From Drosophila miranda (taxonomy: Eukaryota; Arthropoda; Insecta; Diptera; Drosophilidae), in the NCBI RefSeq assembly GCF_003369915.1, contig NC_046674.1, forward strand, positions 9,362,001-9,426,000: a DNA stretch of 64,000 nt, in the 5' to 3' direction. Both the position numbers and the translations under genes were made by a program. Positions 45,401 to 58,330 of the stretch are shown here, piece by piece (within the stretch, counting starts at the first letter, position 1; each line of letters starts with the position of its first letter). The notes beneath the pieces are model-generated. The model was not told the origin of the DNA, ran no database searches, and worked only from the letters and a program-made list of their open reading frames with translations.

Positions 45401-48400
45401 AAAATGGAGATACATAGATAGATAGAGCTCCATTAAGATCAGAATCAACGACTTGCAGCCTGAAGCCTTTGTAGCATGCCATATAGCTTTCATTGAAGAT
45501 ATTCCTTCCATAAACAAACTGCAGTTTCATGTACAAATCTTTCAAATATACAGATATTCTCATGGACACAACCCACCTGCAAGGGTATCAAATGCTTAGC
45601 ATTCCTATCTTTTCGAATGAATGTATGTACAAATTTTGTGTTACAACAAAATTCTGGAATTCTCCTGCGGTTTGTTGACGGCTTCTGACGGCTGGTCGGC
45701 GACATTGTTTGCCTTAGCGGCTACCTGATGTGGGCAGGGGGTGGGGTGCGGTTGGGTTTAGGCCCAGCCCTAAGTGGGCCACTACCTTCGAAAAGCAAAT
45801 GTTTGAGAACAACAGAGAGAGAGAGAGAGACGGAAAAACCGGTTAGAGACATAAAAAAGTTGGTTCTAACGTTTTTCGTTTTTCCCACTCTGCTTTGCTC
45901 ACTCATTCTCAGCCACTCTCTCTCTCTCTGTGACGCGATCTTTTGCTCTCTTGCTCGTGGAAAAGTCGTTTTCCACACCGCTCCCACCAGCCGCACTCGG
46001 CTCAAATAAATTGTAGAATTTGTCAAAAGTTTTTCACTCTTGATTTCGTGCCAAAAGCATTTTGGCATTCATTTCCCACTCTCCTCTTCTCAGCTCTGCT
46101 CACTTAACCTTAACCGAGGAAAAGCGGAATACGTACATTATTTATACGAAAAGAGACTTTCCTTTTATTTAAAATAGTTCAGAAATAGTCGCTTTTCAGC
46201 GGCCAGCCAAGCACTTTCCTTGATTTTTAATGGGAATTAGTTAATATATCATTAGAAACGAAGAGCGGTTCTATTTTTGGGTATGGACAGATAGATTCCG
46301 CCTGCCAAAAACCCAAAATATTTGGAAAACTCTTACAAAATTCCAAGATGGGGAAATGTGCGCGTCTGCCCCATGCCACTGCCACTGCCGCACTTGCTTC
46401 GTCTGCCGCTTCGTTCGGCTCTGAGGTCAAGCAGAGCAGGCGGCATAATTTAGAATATTTTCCAACAAACAAAAGACAGACAGACGACCCGTCCCGTCCA
46501 GATATGAGATCTGATGTAATGGAGAGAAGGTCGCCTCGGGCGGGCTCCCCTAAGTGATAAATTAAACACTTTATGTTCTCAAACTATGCTCGTGCGAGTA
46601 GCTCTTTTTTTTTGGTTTTTGGTTTTCGGGGGATCCGTTTTCCAGCCTTTTTCCAATTAAACATTCTTTGGGCAGAACCCTAGAGAAGTCGGAGTCGTCG
46701 CAATCGCATAGCTCCCAGGGATTAGGAAAGACAACGACGCTTTTTGAATATTAACCAGATTCTTGTCCTTGTCGCTAGAATGTTTTATGCTCGGAATGAA
46801 TGCATGTTCCGGTCTGGTCTGGTCCGCTCTGGTCTCCCCATTTCCAGGCACGGTTTAATGGCCATTCATATAAGGAATATATGCATGATATATGTGCCGT
46901 TTTCCGTAGACGTGTTAGGGGTTTTTAAGTGAATTGCGCTTGGAGCATCATTACGATAATTGGTCGACTGGGACGGTGTTCGCTCTCCGTCATGGCATTC
47001 GTACAGCACCAGCTCAGCACAGCAGAGATATACAGATACAAATATATGCTAATTAATATGCACACTGCACAGGGTAGTAGTAGCCTTTGATTTTCATTCT
47101 TTTTTTGGAGTTTGGAAATTGCGCGACAATTTTCACGGCAGCTCGCGAACTAAAACGCTCGACGCTTATCTGACGTTCATTTGCGTGTTTAATCAATTAA
47201 CTTTTGGCCACAAATTGAATCGAAAGTATCTGACGTATCTGCTGCTCCAAATCCAGATCCACATCCACAGCCATCTATTGGAGCATCGCTTCATAATTCA
47301 TTCGTATTCGTATCAAAATTGTATCATTTTCCCCTGAGGAAAGTTCAACGATCTTTTGATCAATCAATCTGGAGGAATCTGTTGGAGGAATCTGGGTCTG
47401 GAAGTGGGTCTCTGGCCGAATGAATCAATTGGTTAAATGATGAATTTGATTTCATTTGGACACTGGTCTAATGGCAATGACTTTTCGGTGTCTGTTGTGT
47501 CCGAAAAAATAGCCCAGTGAATTCTGTTTTTGATTTATGTTCCATGCTCTAAAAAAACTCTAAAAAAAAAACAGACCGATCCACAAACTAAAACCAGAGC
47601 GAGGGCAAATCGAACGAAATACGAGAATATGCGGAAAAGCTAAGGAAAGGATGATATACCGCTACGAAAATTAGCCAAATATTACGCACGCTCGCCCCCC
47701 AAAAATAGTTTCATAAATATTATTGAAAGAATTAAATTAGTTTCAAATGTTGGCTAATCTCCGTTTTAGATTCTGTTGGATCTCTGCAGAGATCTGTAGG
47801 AGATCTCTGGGATCTCCAGTTCTCGTAAAGTGAGCAAAGAAAATCGAGACGGCGACGGGGCAGTCGAATTGGAATTTTAATTTCGCATTGAGAAAACACA
47901 CAGCCACAGCGGACTCAAAAAACTAACAGAAATTGTGGGGCAGAACAAAGGCAGGGCATTCAATTGATTAGGGGGGTGGGGGTGGGGGTGCGGGGCGGCG
48001 CCGCCTCGAGCAGGGGCAGATCGGATCGGATCGTATCGTATCGTATCGAAGCTGCAAAAGTGTATCCAATGGATGTGCGAGTCATGCAATTATTTGCACT
48101 TGAAAATGCAAAAGATGCAAAGATCCAAAGATGGAAATGGATGAGCAAATTAGATGCGTGTGTGCTCTGCCGCTCCTCAATGACAGCACATCGCGATGGA
48201 TCGGTTGAATCGGTTGTGGGGTGCGGGAGGCTCCATCGGGGATACATGTAATTATAAATTCCCAGGCTAATTGCAGCTGTCAATGCAATGCCCATGACGT
48301 CACTTTGTGGCAGGCTGGCAGGCAGCAGGCAGCAGGCAGCAGGCAGCTTCTTCTCGTGGGGCAACAGGTTGCAGCATCGAATCGAGAGTAATCGTGAGTA

Positions 48401-49593
48401 ATTTTTGGAGGCAATGGCAATCGATCGATGATGCAAACACGATTCATTCTAAACACAAAACAGAGAGCAGAAGTTTCGTTTTGTTTCGTTCTATTTCTGG
48501 TTTTTATTTCGGCTACAATTTATTTGTTTTTCCTTGTGTGTTTTTGTGGCTGCTCTGCTGTTTTGACTGGCAGTGGATTTATTTGTTTTGGAAGCAGGCT
48601 TTCCTTTCCACCAAATGCATTTTCAATTTAAAAGCCACGTCACACAGCAGCAGCAACAGCAGCGGACAAAAGGAAAATCAATTCAATGTAATTTGATTCG
48701 AAAGTTGGAAAAACATTTAAGCTAAAATTCTGATTAGAATTCTGTTTTAGGCACGAAATTCAGCTGAAATGCAAGCTTCTTTGAGAATCGACCTCCATTT
48801 TATACATAGTTTATTTTCCCATCCCTTCCCTTCCCTTGGGGAACTTTGTATTATTGAGTGGAATGGCTTTAAACCAGAACCATATGGATATATGTACATA
48901 TGTAAAAATATGTATAGATGATAAATCTGAGAGATCTAAGAGAATCCCATGAGAACTGGAGCCAATCAGAGCTGACGCTCGAAAAGCATGTTCAAATATT
49001 GGGGAATTATAGATTATATATGCCATAATCTTTGGTATTATATTTGTGTTCTTGTACAACAGCTTATCTTAGCTTATTCGTTATTTTTTTGAATATGATT
49101 GTATTATCTATTCTACAAGAATTCCTATTGAGAGACGGGCAGGCCTGCCTGATTGATCGTTCGATCAATGGGGGTTCGAGGTAGGGGTACGGCTAGCAAA
49201 TGAAGTTCAAGTTAAAATCAGCTCGAGTTACATTCGAATTGTGTGTCGTGTCTTGTCGTGTCTGTTAATGAGCAACCTATTGTCATCCATCCCTAGAAGG
49301 AGACCATGTGGACCGCAGACCCTTCTGTTGATTAATCAATGCTGGGGATGGTGATGGGGTATGGGATGCGGGCATCCTATGATAGATACTACGATAAATT
49401 GAAACATTACAAACTTTTATGAGCCATACCCTTCCCTCTTTCCCTCCTGACCTAATTGAGGTGATTGGCGGGGGAAGGTGGAGGGGGAAGGGGCTATAAG
49501 GTGCTATGCTATATGGAGGCCACGTGGAGGAGCTGCAGCAATTTGTCAGAAAGAGAATCATTAGCCTAATTTTTAGGGCCCAGAGTTTACTAT

Positions 49594-49629
<36 letters not shown>

Positions 49630-49962
49630 CGTGTGTGCTGGCATTTCCTTTGACTGAATTTCCATTCTGTGCTTCGATTCTGTGGCCAGGCCCCTCCTTT
49701 ATAGTCGTCTTGCCAGACGCCACCGAAGCAATTTAAATGCCACACCTTTCCTGCCCTTCCTGCCGTCTCTGGCTTTCCTGTGGGGGTACAGTGGGTGGTG
49801 ATGGTATGTATACCTCCACATATGACACTCGTCCTGTTCCCTGTCCATTAGGGTTGGCGACAGTTCAAGGATATGTCCAAGTCCCGCCCGAATACAACCC
49901 TTTTCTTAACTCATTTCAACTCAACTCAACTCTCTGACTGTCTTTCTGTCTCCAGAGACAAC
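42449..49962. other. Long non-coding region up to Mipp1
   Basis: No gene is supported in 7.5 kb. The segment about 42780-43290 is open on the minus strand in two frames (one runs 43169-42786) and could be a relic of a mobile element, but I recognise no domain. Facing runs of GAGAGAGA (45813-45829) and CTCTCTCT (45917-45929) could be GAGA-factor sites. Simple repeats: CAGCAGG units (48323-48350), ATCGG/ATCGT pentamers (48019-48047) and a GT run (49594-49621). A CTGTCTCCAG acceptor at 49946-49955, just before the Mipp1 ATG, shows that Mipp1 has at least one 5' untranslated exon in this region; its position is not identified. Confidence 0.5.
49594..49621. repeat. GT dinucleotide microsatellite
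   Basis: About 14 uninterrupted TG units on the plus strand, followed by GGGTGGGTG. Confidence 0.9.
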
Positions 49963-51590
49963 ATGCGTTTCCTGCTGCTGCTGCTGGTGCCACTGGTGGC
50001 ACCACTCCTGGTGGATGGACAGGAGGATTACTGCTTTGGCAAGGATTCCGATCGTCCGCAGACGGCGCAATTTGCCTCGAAAACTGCCTACCAGATCGTT
50101 AAGAGTAGCAACATCGACAAACAGTACCTTGTCCCCGGCTGCGAGGCCAAGAAGATGTGGGTCTTCCACAGGCACGGCACCAGGCTGCCCAAATCGGGTA
50201 CCATCAAGAAAGCCTCAAGGCTGATAGAGGTATGTTCATTCGGTGACTCCACTTCCATTGTTCACTCTCTAAAGCTTAAGAGCTTCCCTTCATTCGCTGC
50301 GCTTTCAGCTGCGCGATCAAATTGTCAAGAACTATCGGGAGGCAAAGACCAAGCCCGATACCAATGCCCTGTGCACCGAGGATCTGATTGCCATTCAGTT
50401 GTGGAAGGGCAATAGCAGCATTACCCCCGACATGGATGAGTTTTTGACCAGCCAGGGCTACGATGATCTCCGAGGCACTGCCAAGCTCTATCAGCGCTAC
50501 TATCCCACTGTTCTGCCCAAGGACTACAATGATACGTATTACCAGGTGAGCAGGGGAGGAGACAGGTCTCCCTTAAAGAATCTAAAATAATTCTTTTGAT
50601 TGCCAGTTCCGTCACACGGACACCCAGCGGACCACAGAGAGCTTCAAAGCCTTTGCCGAGGGCCTCTTTGGCACCGGGAATGCCGCTCATCCCGTGGACA
50701 TACCCAAAGACGATCTCCTGCTGCGTCCCTACGACTACTGTCAGTCGTACAAGGAGCTCAACTACAAGGGCGAAGGTTCCGAATACCACAAGTACACACA
50801 GTCCGCCTTGTGGAACAGCACCCTGACAGATATCTCCACGCGATTGGGGTAAGAGCTATAAGTGGCTCTTAGTTTCCAGTTCACACTTAAAATGCATTAT
50901 CTCCTTGGGTCATATAGCTATCTGTACACTCTCGATCAGGCGGATATCTTGCTGATGTATGACACGTGCCGCTATGAGCAGGCATGGCAGGTGGATCGCA
51001 CCAGTGTCTGGTGCGGCGCCTTCCTGCCCGAACAGGTGACTGTCTTTGAGTATGCCGAGGATCTCAAGTACTACTACGGATCGGGCTATGGCTTCGAGGA
51101 GGATACGGCACGTCTTAACTGCCGTCTCGTGCAGGACATGCTCACCCACCTAAGCAATCCCGTGTCTCCGCATGTGATCGCCCATTTCGGCCACACCACT
51201 GGCCTGCAGACACTGATCACGGCGCTGGGCGTTCGCAAGGATGACATTAAGTTGCGCGCCGACAATTACAACAGCCTGACGAACCGCCGCTGGAAGACGA
51301 GCATTCTAGGTCCGTTCGCTGCCAACTTTGTGGCAGTGAAGTACGACTGTCCCGCCGCCCTGGACAAGGAGAAGGTCGTCTTCTTCCTCAACCAAGATGC
51401 CGTGCAGCTGGATTGGTGCAGCGTTGGTCTCTGCAACTGGTCGGAGGTGCTGCAGCGCTACAAGACCCTTGCTGATGCCAACTGCGATGAGTACTTCTGC
51501 CGCTCTGGCGCCTCCTCTCTGGCTGGCGGCGCTCTGTCTTCCCTTCTGGCTTCCTTCCTCCTGGCTGCTGTAGTCTACTTAATGCACTAA
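49963..51590 (+). CDS. Mipp1: Multiple inositol polyphosphate phosphatase 1
   Basis: Exons 49963-50229, 50309-50545, 50607-50848 and 50918-51590 give 472 residues. The ATG follows a splice acceptor by 7 bases, so the upstream in-frame ATG at 49873 is intronic. Signal peptide: FLLLLLVPLVAPLLVDG. The histidine-phosphatase motif RHGTRLP is at about residue 68. The C-terminal catalytic region reads IAHFGHTTGLQTL where MINPP proteins usually have a His-Ala-Glu tripeptide. The end (SGASSLAGGALSSLLASFLLAAVVYLMH, about 28 residues) fits a GPI-anchor signal. Mipp enzymes dephosphorylate InsP5/InsP6 at the surface or secretory lumen; fly Mipp1 acts in tracheal filopodia. AATAAAATGG near 51919 ends the transcript. 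Confidence 0.92.
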
Positions 51591-51952
51591 TCTGGATCTG
51601 AATCGGAAACGGATTGGTTTAGTTTTTAATGTTTGTAAAATGTACAAAGTTCGTACCAAATGAATAGGAAGAGGAAGTGGAGGATGGAGCAGCATCATCG
51701 AGGGAAGTCTTTCAAGTATTTTTCGATTTAAATTTTCTACTTTTAATCCAGCCTCAGCACCACCTTCCGCCCACATTGCAGCCCCCACACCCAAACACAC
51801 CTACACCTGCACACACACACACACACAGGCACAGACACTACAATATGTAACTTTTTTTTCTAAACGCTTAACGTACGTTGAAAGTGCTACAGTCAACAAA
51901 ATAGCTTTATATTAATTAAATAAAATGGATAATTATTAAAAACGAGCGACCC

Positions 51953-52647
51953 GGCCACGTTTCACTCTGGCCACATGTGGTCATAAGTAATGGGAGAAAA
52001 AGAGAAAAGTTTGAATTTGAATTTACTTCATTTACCGCCAAGTTCAAGCAGTCTCGCGGTAGCACTGCTTGCATCTACTGTAAATTTAACTTGAGTAGCA
52101 GAATTGAGTGCTGTTAGGCGCGAAAACAGCCGCACTTAACAGTGTAATAACATAGTTCTGTGGTTCCAAAGAATAAATGAAACAATAGTGAGCACGACGA
52201 CTTTACAACACCGCTCATTTGCGTACCTTGCGGGAAATACAAAAACCATAAACAAATTTAACTAAAATTTCCCTTCCTTTTAGATAGCGAAAGTGACGGG
52301 CCTCCTATCAGGCAGCCATAAATAAGGCTTCTTTTTTTCATGAGTTTTCTTTGGCGTAGGATATATGTATGTACATATCTGGATAGATCTTTATTGAATC
52401 CAGGCAGTTCAGGTCAACCAAATTGTATTTAAAAAGCTTATTATGAATTTTATTACTGTATTATTATCCATTTGTTAAATCGGTTGAAGAAAACATTTAA
52501 AAGCACCAAAAAACACAACAACCTAAATCATCTCACGGTACCAGAAAATCGTTTATTAGCTTAGATTGTGGAATAAGTTGAAATGAATTACATATCCTGA
52601 GCAAAGGCAAAATAAGCGCGGCATCGCATTGAACCATTGTGTGTCTG
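51953..52647. repeat. Tandem duplication, unit 1
   Basis: Starts GGCCACGTTTCACTCTGGCC. Matches unit 2 in order: TTTACCGCCAA, CACTGCTTGCAT, TGCTGTTAGGCGCGAAAACA, TTTACAACACCGCTCATTT, TTTAGATA, ATCAGGCAGC, TAGCTTAGATTGTGGAATAA, CCTGAGCAAAGGCAAAAT and GCGCGGCATC. Confidence 0.85.
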
Positions 52648-53375
52648 GGCCACGTTTCGCTGTGGCATATTATGGTTGCATGTATGAGATGAGACGTTTA
52701 AATTTGAGTTTATTTTATTTACCGCCAAAGATCAAGAACTTAACGGGTTCCACTGCTTGCATGTACTCAATATCTGTAATGTAAATGTAAATTTCACTTC
52801 CGTTGCAGAACTAGGTGCTGTTAGACGCGAAAACAATGGCTCCACAAAATAAATTAACCAATAGTGGTTTATATGAATCATATGACATCGAACGGCCAAT
52901 TTACAACACTGCTCATTTTGCGCGCCTTACCGAAAACTCAAACACAATTAAATTAGCAGAGATTCCTCTTTCCTTTAGATAACCAGGCCCCTCTTTTTAT
53001 CAGCCAGCGGCACACATTGCTTTCCTCTTGTTGTGGCTCTTCTTTGGCATACGATGTATCTAAATATGTAGATGTTGATTGAATCCGGGCAGATCAACCA
53101 AATGATTGAAGAAGTGTATTCTCAATTTTGTTATTGCATTAGTATACAGCAAATCCCATAACAAACAAAGCAGAAGCTTCTATTAGCTTAATCGGTTGCC
53201 AAAAGCGCGTTAAATCACCAAAAAGAAAACACCCTAAATCGTCTCACCTAATTCCACGGTACAAGAAGGTCGTTTATTCTCAGCTTAGATTGTGGAATAA
53301 TTTCGAATTAATTACATTTCCTGAGCAAAAGCAAAATCAGCGCGGCATCTCACTGAACCACTGTGTGTCTAGGTC
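52648..53375. repeat. Tandem duplication, unit 2
   Basis: Starts GGCCACGTTTCGCTGTGGC directly after unit 1 ends in TGTGTCTG. Contains TTTACCGCCAAAG, CACTGCTTGCATGTACT, TGCTGTTAGACGCGAAAACA, TTTACAACACTGCTCATTTT, CAGCTTAGATTGTGGAATAA and CCTGAGCAAAAGCAAAAT, ending TGTGTGTCTAGG. Many substitutions and small indels show the duplication is old. Confidence 0.85.
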
Positions 53376-56300
53376 CCGGGTGTCGGCTGCTGCTGGAGTA
53401 CTGGCTGCTGGAAGAGAGCCCACAGCCTATAGCCCACTTCCAGGGCTTTAAAAGCCAGCTTTGTCAAATCCTTTGGAGTGTGAAATGGGCATTTTTAAAG
53501 TGTTCTGTTCCAACTTCTGTGTCTCTGTGAAGCCACGAGGAGCATAGGGGGTGGAGGCATGGCTGCCATGCAGTGTCACGTGTTTCCTGTTAAATGCTCT
53601 AATGATGGGTATTAGGCCAGACTAAGTGCCACTCATAAGTGCCGCACACGCACCTGACTCTGGCTGGGGCTCTGGCTTTGGCTCTGGCAATGGTCCCTAT
53701 TCGGAATCTCCGACTTTTGCGACCTGCGGATACCTTCGCCTTTGACATCGAAATTTACGCAATATGCGTTTTTTATTTCACTGCTGGGGCCGGGGGGCTT
53801 TCTGATGGGCACCTGCTTCTGCTTCTGCTCCTACTGCTGCTTTAGGGGTTGAAATGGTCCAGGGGTTTCTCATAGTTGGGCCAGCGTACGTGTTTATATG
53901 TTTCTTCTGCCATCCATACGCCACCCCCGCCCCGAAAAGCAGTTTGATATCTATTCAAGGACACGCACAAGTCTCCTCCCGCTGGAAAGTAGAGATGCGA
54001 GTAGAGTAGATGCTGGCACTTTTCTCTCATTTTCATTAGTTTAAAAGACTCCCACGAAAAGTGAAAAGTCTTTGAGGGCATAAAACATTTCATCCATAAA
54101 TAATGTGAGATTTCTTCGAAGAATTTAAGGCTTGCAACATTTCGGTGTCTTAAATTAGAGCCGTGTTAATCTTTGCTGTCTATAAATATCCACAGAAACA
54201 TCATCTATAATTCATGTCGATTCATTCTTCAAAAAAATGAAGCAAAACAGAATAGAACTCCAACTACGACTCCAAGTCCAAGTCTATTGCTCACTTGTTA
54301 CTTTTCATTCATTTTTGGCAACATTTGATCCGGGTTAATCTTAGCTGTCCACTGCAGAGGCTTCCACTATCTCTAGAGTCCCAAACTCAAACCCAAGCCC
54401 CTTGAAAAGTTCCATCAAGGAGCTCGTTAATGGCCGCTCATTTGTGTGTCAGTGAGCTATGAATAAGCAATTCCTACTCCCACAGCCCACATCCCACACC
54501 ACACACCACACACTCCACACCCACTAAACCCATGGAAGATGAAAGTTTTGTGGCCTCTGGTCAAAATGCCAGCAACCAGCAACAGGCAAGGACTTTTGGA
54601 TAGAAACCATGGGAGATGGAAGATGGGAGTTTGGGATTTGGGAGTGTGTAACCCAAGAACCGACCAACTTGATTTTCGGGGTAGCAGGAGTGCTTTGAAG
54701 TGCGGCCAGGTAATTGGTTAATTATTAGGCCTTGTTTGCCAGCCGGGATAAAATTTAATGGTCAGCAGTGCCGGCTTGGATTACCCAGAGTTGGTCAAAC
54801 GGACAGCAGTTATGGACACAACATTTTCGCATCACTAATTAGAGAGTGGTTATGTTCTCCCAACTCTGTTCACTTAAAACCGACCATCAGAGGAGCCCAC
54901 ATCTAGGTATTCCATCATTTGGCATCAGCATCAGCATCAGGCTTGTGTAACATGAATTTTGGGTTGCGTACGCAAGGGTACAAAAAGCAGAGTCGCATAG
55001 CCAAGGCCCCAAACTGGAGCCCAAACTACTGCTGGAAATCATTTTTCATTGCAACCTTTCATTTTGCCACAAAACTAGCACACACCTGCCACATGCCATG
55101 CCATGTTCCCGATTCCATTTCAGCCACAATTTGTACGCAAGTGGACGTGATCAATTTTAGGTTGGGAAGAAAGTACTTCGGTTGTGGCCACCGTTTTGAT
55201 TTCTTCTCATAACTTGTGACCAAACTAAATTCCAAACATTAAAATATATTCTCAAAATGGTACATATATAAAAAAAATATTAAAATATATTTATTTATTA
55301 GGTAGCTTCATTCTTCATCTTCTCCGTCCTCGTCAGAGACGAGCGAGCCTTACCAATCTTTTGCCTGTGCGTTTCCTTATAGCGCTTAGCCGTCAGAGAG
55401 GGAAACTGAAGAAGAAGATGGCTGTGATTTCATCGGAGCTTCTTTGACGTGGCCAGCAGTCGGATCAGGCAATACCACTATTTGATTTTCGATGGCAGTC
55501 ATTAAATATGAAGTCAACTTCTAGATCAAATGGCATGGTAACCTACCTGTTCACTTACTAGTAACTAGCAAAGACTATGATTTCAAAATTTTATACGATA
55601 CTGGTCCTGGTACTTGAATTCTCTCTTGGACAACTGAGTCGGTCCCAGAAACCAACAACAATATATGTACACAGTCTTCGGCGAGTATTAAAGTAAACTT
55701 TTGTATACAAAACCATCAGAGTGTTGGTAATTTCACCAAAAAACGTAACCGAGAACAGGGCGCACAATATACTCGTATCTTTCTCTTGGCCTCTGCGTTA
55801 GAAAATTAATAGCCTGACTACAAAAATTTGTGTAATTTTAGTTGGGACTCTGTTCTGTTCTGCCGAGGAAAGCCAATTTTGTGTCCAAGTTATCAAAACA
55901 ATGTATTTTCTTCATTGTTTGCTCGGGTTTACCCTCTCTTTTTCCCCATGCAGTGCAATGCAGCCTTTTGTTTGCCATTGCCATTTTAATTAAGTCAAAG
56001 TGTTTGCATTACATAAAATCCCTGGCCAGAGGCACAAAAAAAATACGAGTAGCCCGAGTAAATGGTTTTTGTTGCTTATGCTTTCGCTGTAGCCGACTGC
56101 AATCCAGATTGCTGCTGACATTTAATCCGTGTCCTGTTTCTGTCCATTGTCTGAGTTGATTTAATATTATTGAATAATTATGAGCGAATTATGAGTGCAT
56201 GCTTAATGAGTGTGAATACAAATAATGAATGTCAGATGACAATGTGGTTGCTATGAAAGATTTTCCTACTGCAATTATTTTCCAGCTGAAGCTGCTGCCA

Positions 56301-58330
56301 TCAACTACCTTTATTTTGAGAGCCTACAAAACATTGACAGAAATTAGACACATTGCTGCCTTTCAATTTTATTTCAGGCACTCAATTAGTCAGAGCCAAA
56401 TGTTGCACCTGTAAGGCCAACATCTCTCTACCATATGCCACTCAGAGCTGCCCCCACCTCGACGACCATTAAATTCCGCCACTTGACGGGGCGACCGACG
56501 CGACACTTCTGCCTGAAAGTCGAGTATCTTGTCGTGCGAGTATCTCTGGTATCCTTTGTTTTTATAACCGCCGCTTAAGAGACAAAGCGTGTATGAAATG
56601 TGCACCAGAGGCAGAGAGACAGAGGGAACAACGGAGATGGGAGGCTGGAGAGATGTTAAAAAACCATAAGAATATTGAGCGCATGGAATGGAATTCCTGC
56701 CGTTTACGATGCTGCTCCACCTCGGAAATGTCCTGCAGTGATTTCTGCTGCTCTGTATCTCTGTGAAATTAAATTTATAAATATGCACAATAACTTTTAA
56801 TATCATTTCACAGGGCGAGAGACTGTCACTTACAGAGAGGATATGGGATATATGGGACATGCTATATGGTATATGGGATATCCTGCCTCGCGGTGTGTGC
56901 AGTGCTCGTTCCACAAGTGAAATTGATTACCTGAGGGCGAAATTCCATTCTCTGTTTTCAGGGTGTATCTGAAATCGTTTGTGTCCCTTCCCTGGTAACG
57001 AATGTCCTTTCTCGACACGAAACGAAAAGATTGTGGCCGCTTGTTGCTCTTGATTTTTGCGATGTATCTCGAGACAGTTTTGTGACAATATGCAATAAGC
57101 GGGCTGTCAAAGGCAGAGTGGCCATCCCAACCACCATTCCCCATCGCATCCCCCATTCCCTTTGAGGGGTCGGATCCCGAAAATAAACAAGCTGCAAACG
57201 ATACGATGCTGGAAGTTTATCATATTTGTACAGATGTCGGAATGTAATTGAGCATGCTCCAGGCATCGATACGATGCGATGCGATGCGATGCGAATCGAC
57301 GGCATGTCCCTACTGCTGTGCAAAGATTTTAATTGAATTTCGCACAATTGATTTAATAATTAAAAAGGGGCCAACAAAAAATGGGAATGAACGAATCAAC
57401 GAATGAAGCGTATTCAAGCAGAAATCGCTTCATGCTGCCTGTAAAAATGTCGAGACGGTCATTATCTGCTTCTCTTCCTGGATGGGTTCTGTCCTGCACG
57501 CCCTGCTGATGCTGCTGCTGCTCCTCCCATTCATCAGTCAAAGTAATTTAACTTGAGTGAGCACTTAATGCTGTTCTTCTGGCTGCCTGAAAACACCAGC
57601 ACCGCCTCCTGCCATTGAGTTGAATTAACGCGCAAGTGCATTAATTAAGCAGCCACCAAAGGCGGTCATGGCAACCCAAACCAGAGGGAGGAGCAGGAGC
57701 AGGAGCAGGAGTAGGATGAGCTATAAAAAGAGCTGCAATTATTCTCATATCGAAAGGCTTAAGAGAGCAGGTGCTGCGTGCTGGCTGAATGAGGGAGGGA
57801 TTGCCACATGCTCGTAAATCCATCTAATTGGCGAGGGACATAGACATTTCTACCGTTGATTGCCACTAACACTAAGCCAGATTCGGCAGGAGCAGCCGGA
57901 TACATAGCACGAGCAGGGGAGATCCGTGGAATATGAGGACCATCCCCGACGTATACGTAATGTGAAGTTTGTTTGGGGCAGACTTTGATTGTCCAAAAAG
58001 CGCCTGCTGTTGTGCTCCTGTTGTCTCCTGCGCTTGATGATAATTCCGAATTCCGAGTCTGGTAATCAAGTGCCTGCTTGCTGGATATTTACTGTCGTCT
58101 AATTAGGGCCGGTCCGCGTTGCGTATGCGTAATATTTGCAAGGAAAATAAGGAAAGTAAATGCACAAATGCTGAGCAAACTTACGCTTGAAGCTAAAATA
58201 ATATTTTCTTCCGTTAAATTCTTCTTCTTTTTAGCATTTAAAAACTTTAAAACTTTATTTAAAAATCAACAAAAAAAAATTTAAAAAGAAACAAGAAAAG
58301 TGAATGTAAATCGGCAAAAAAATGAAATAT

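Larger units (their letters stand above)
51591..58330. other. Long non-coding region with a 0.7-kb tandem duplication
   Basis: No coding sequence is supported in 6.7 kb. It holds the Mipp1 3' untranslated region (to about 51930), two diverged tandem units (51953-53375) and scattered simple repeats: ACACAC (51808-51826), AGGAGC (57688-57712) and GATGC pentamers (57271-57294). The remainder looks like ordinary Drosophila intergenic DNA and may carry enhancers for the flanking genes. Confidence 0.5.

Noticed and set aside
45728-46068. Overlapping frames of 93 and 115 codons on opposite strands
   Set aside because: Generated by GA/CT-rich simple sequence; no signal, domain or splice support.
49873-49962. 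In-frame upstream extension of Mipp1 (start MSKSRPNT)
   Set aside because: A TCTCCAG splice acceptor lies at 49949-49955, and the signal peptide starts at the ATG at 49963, so the extension is intronic.
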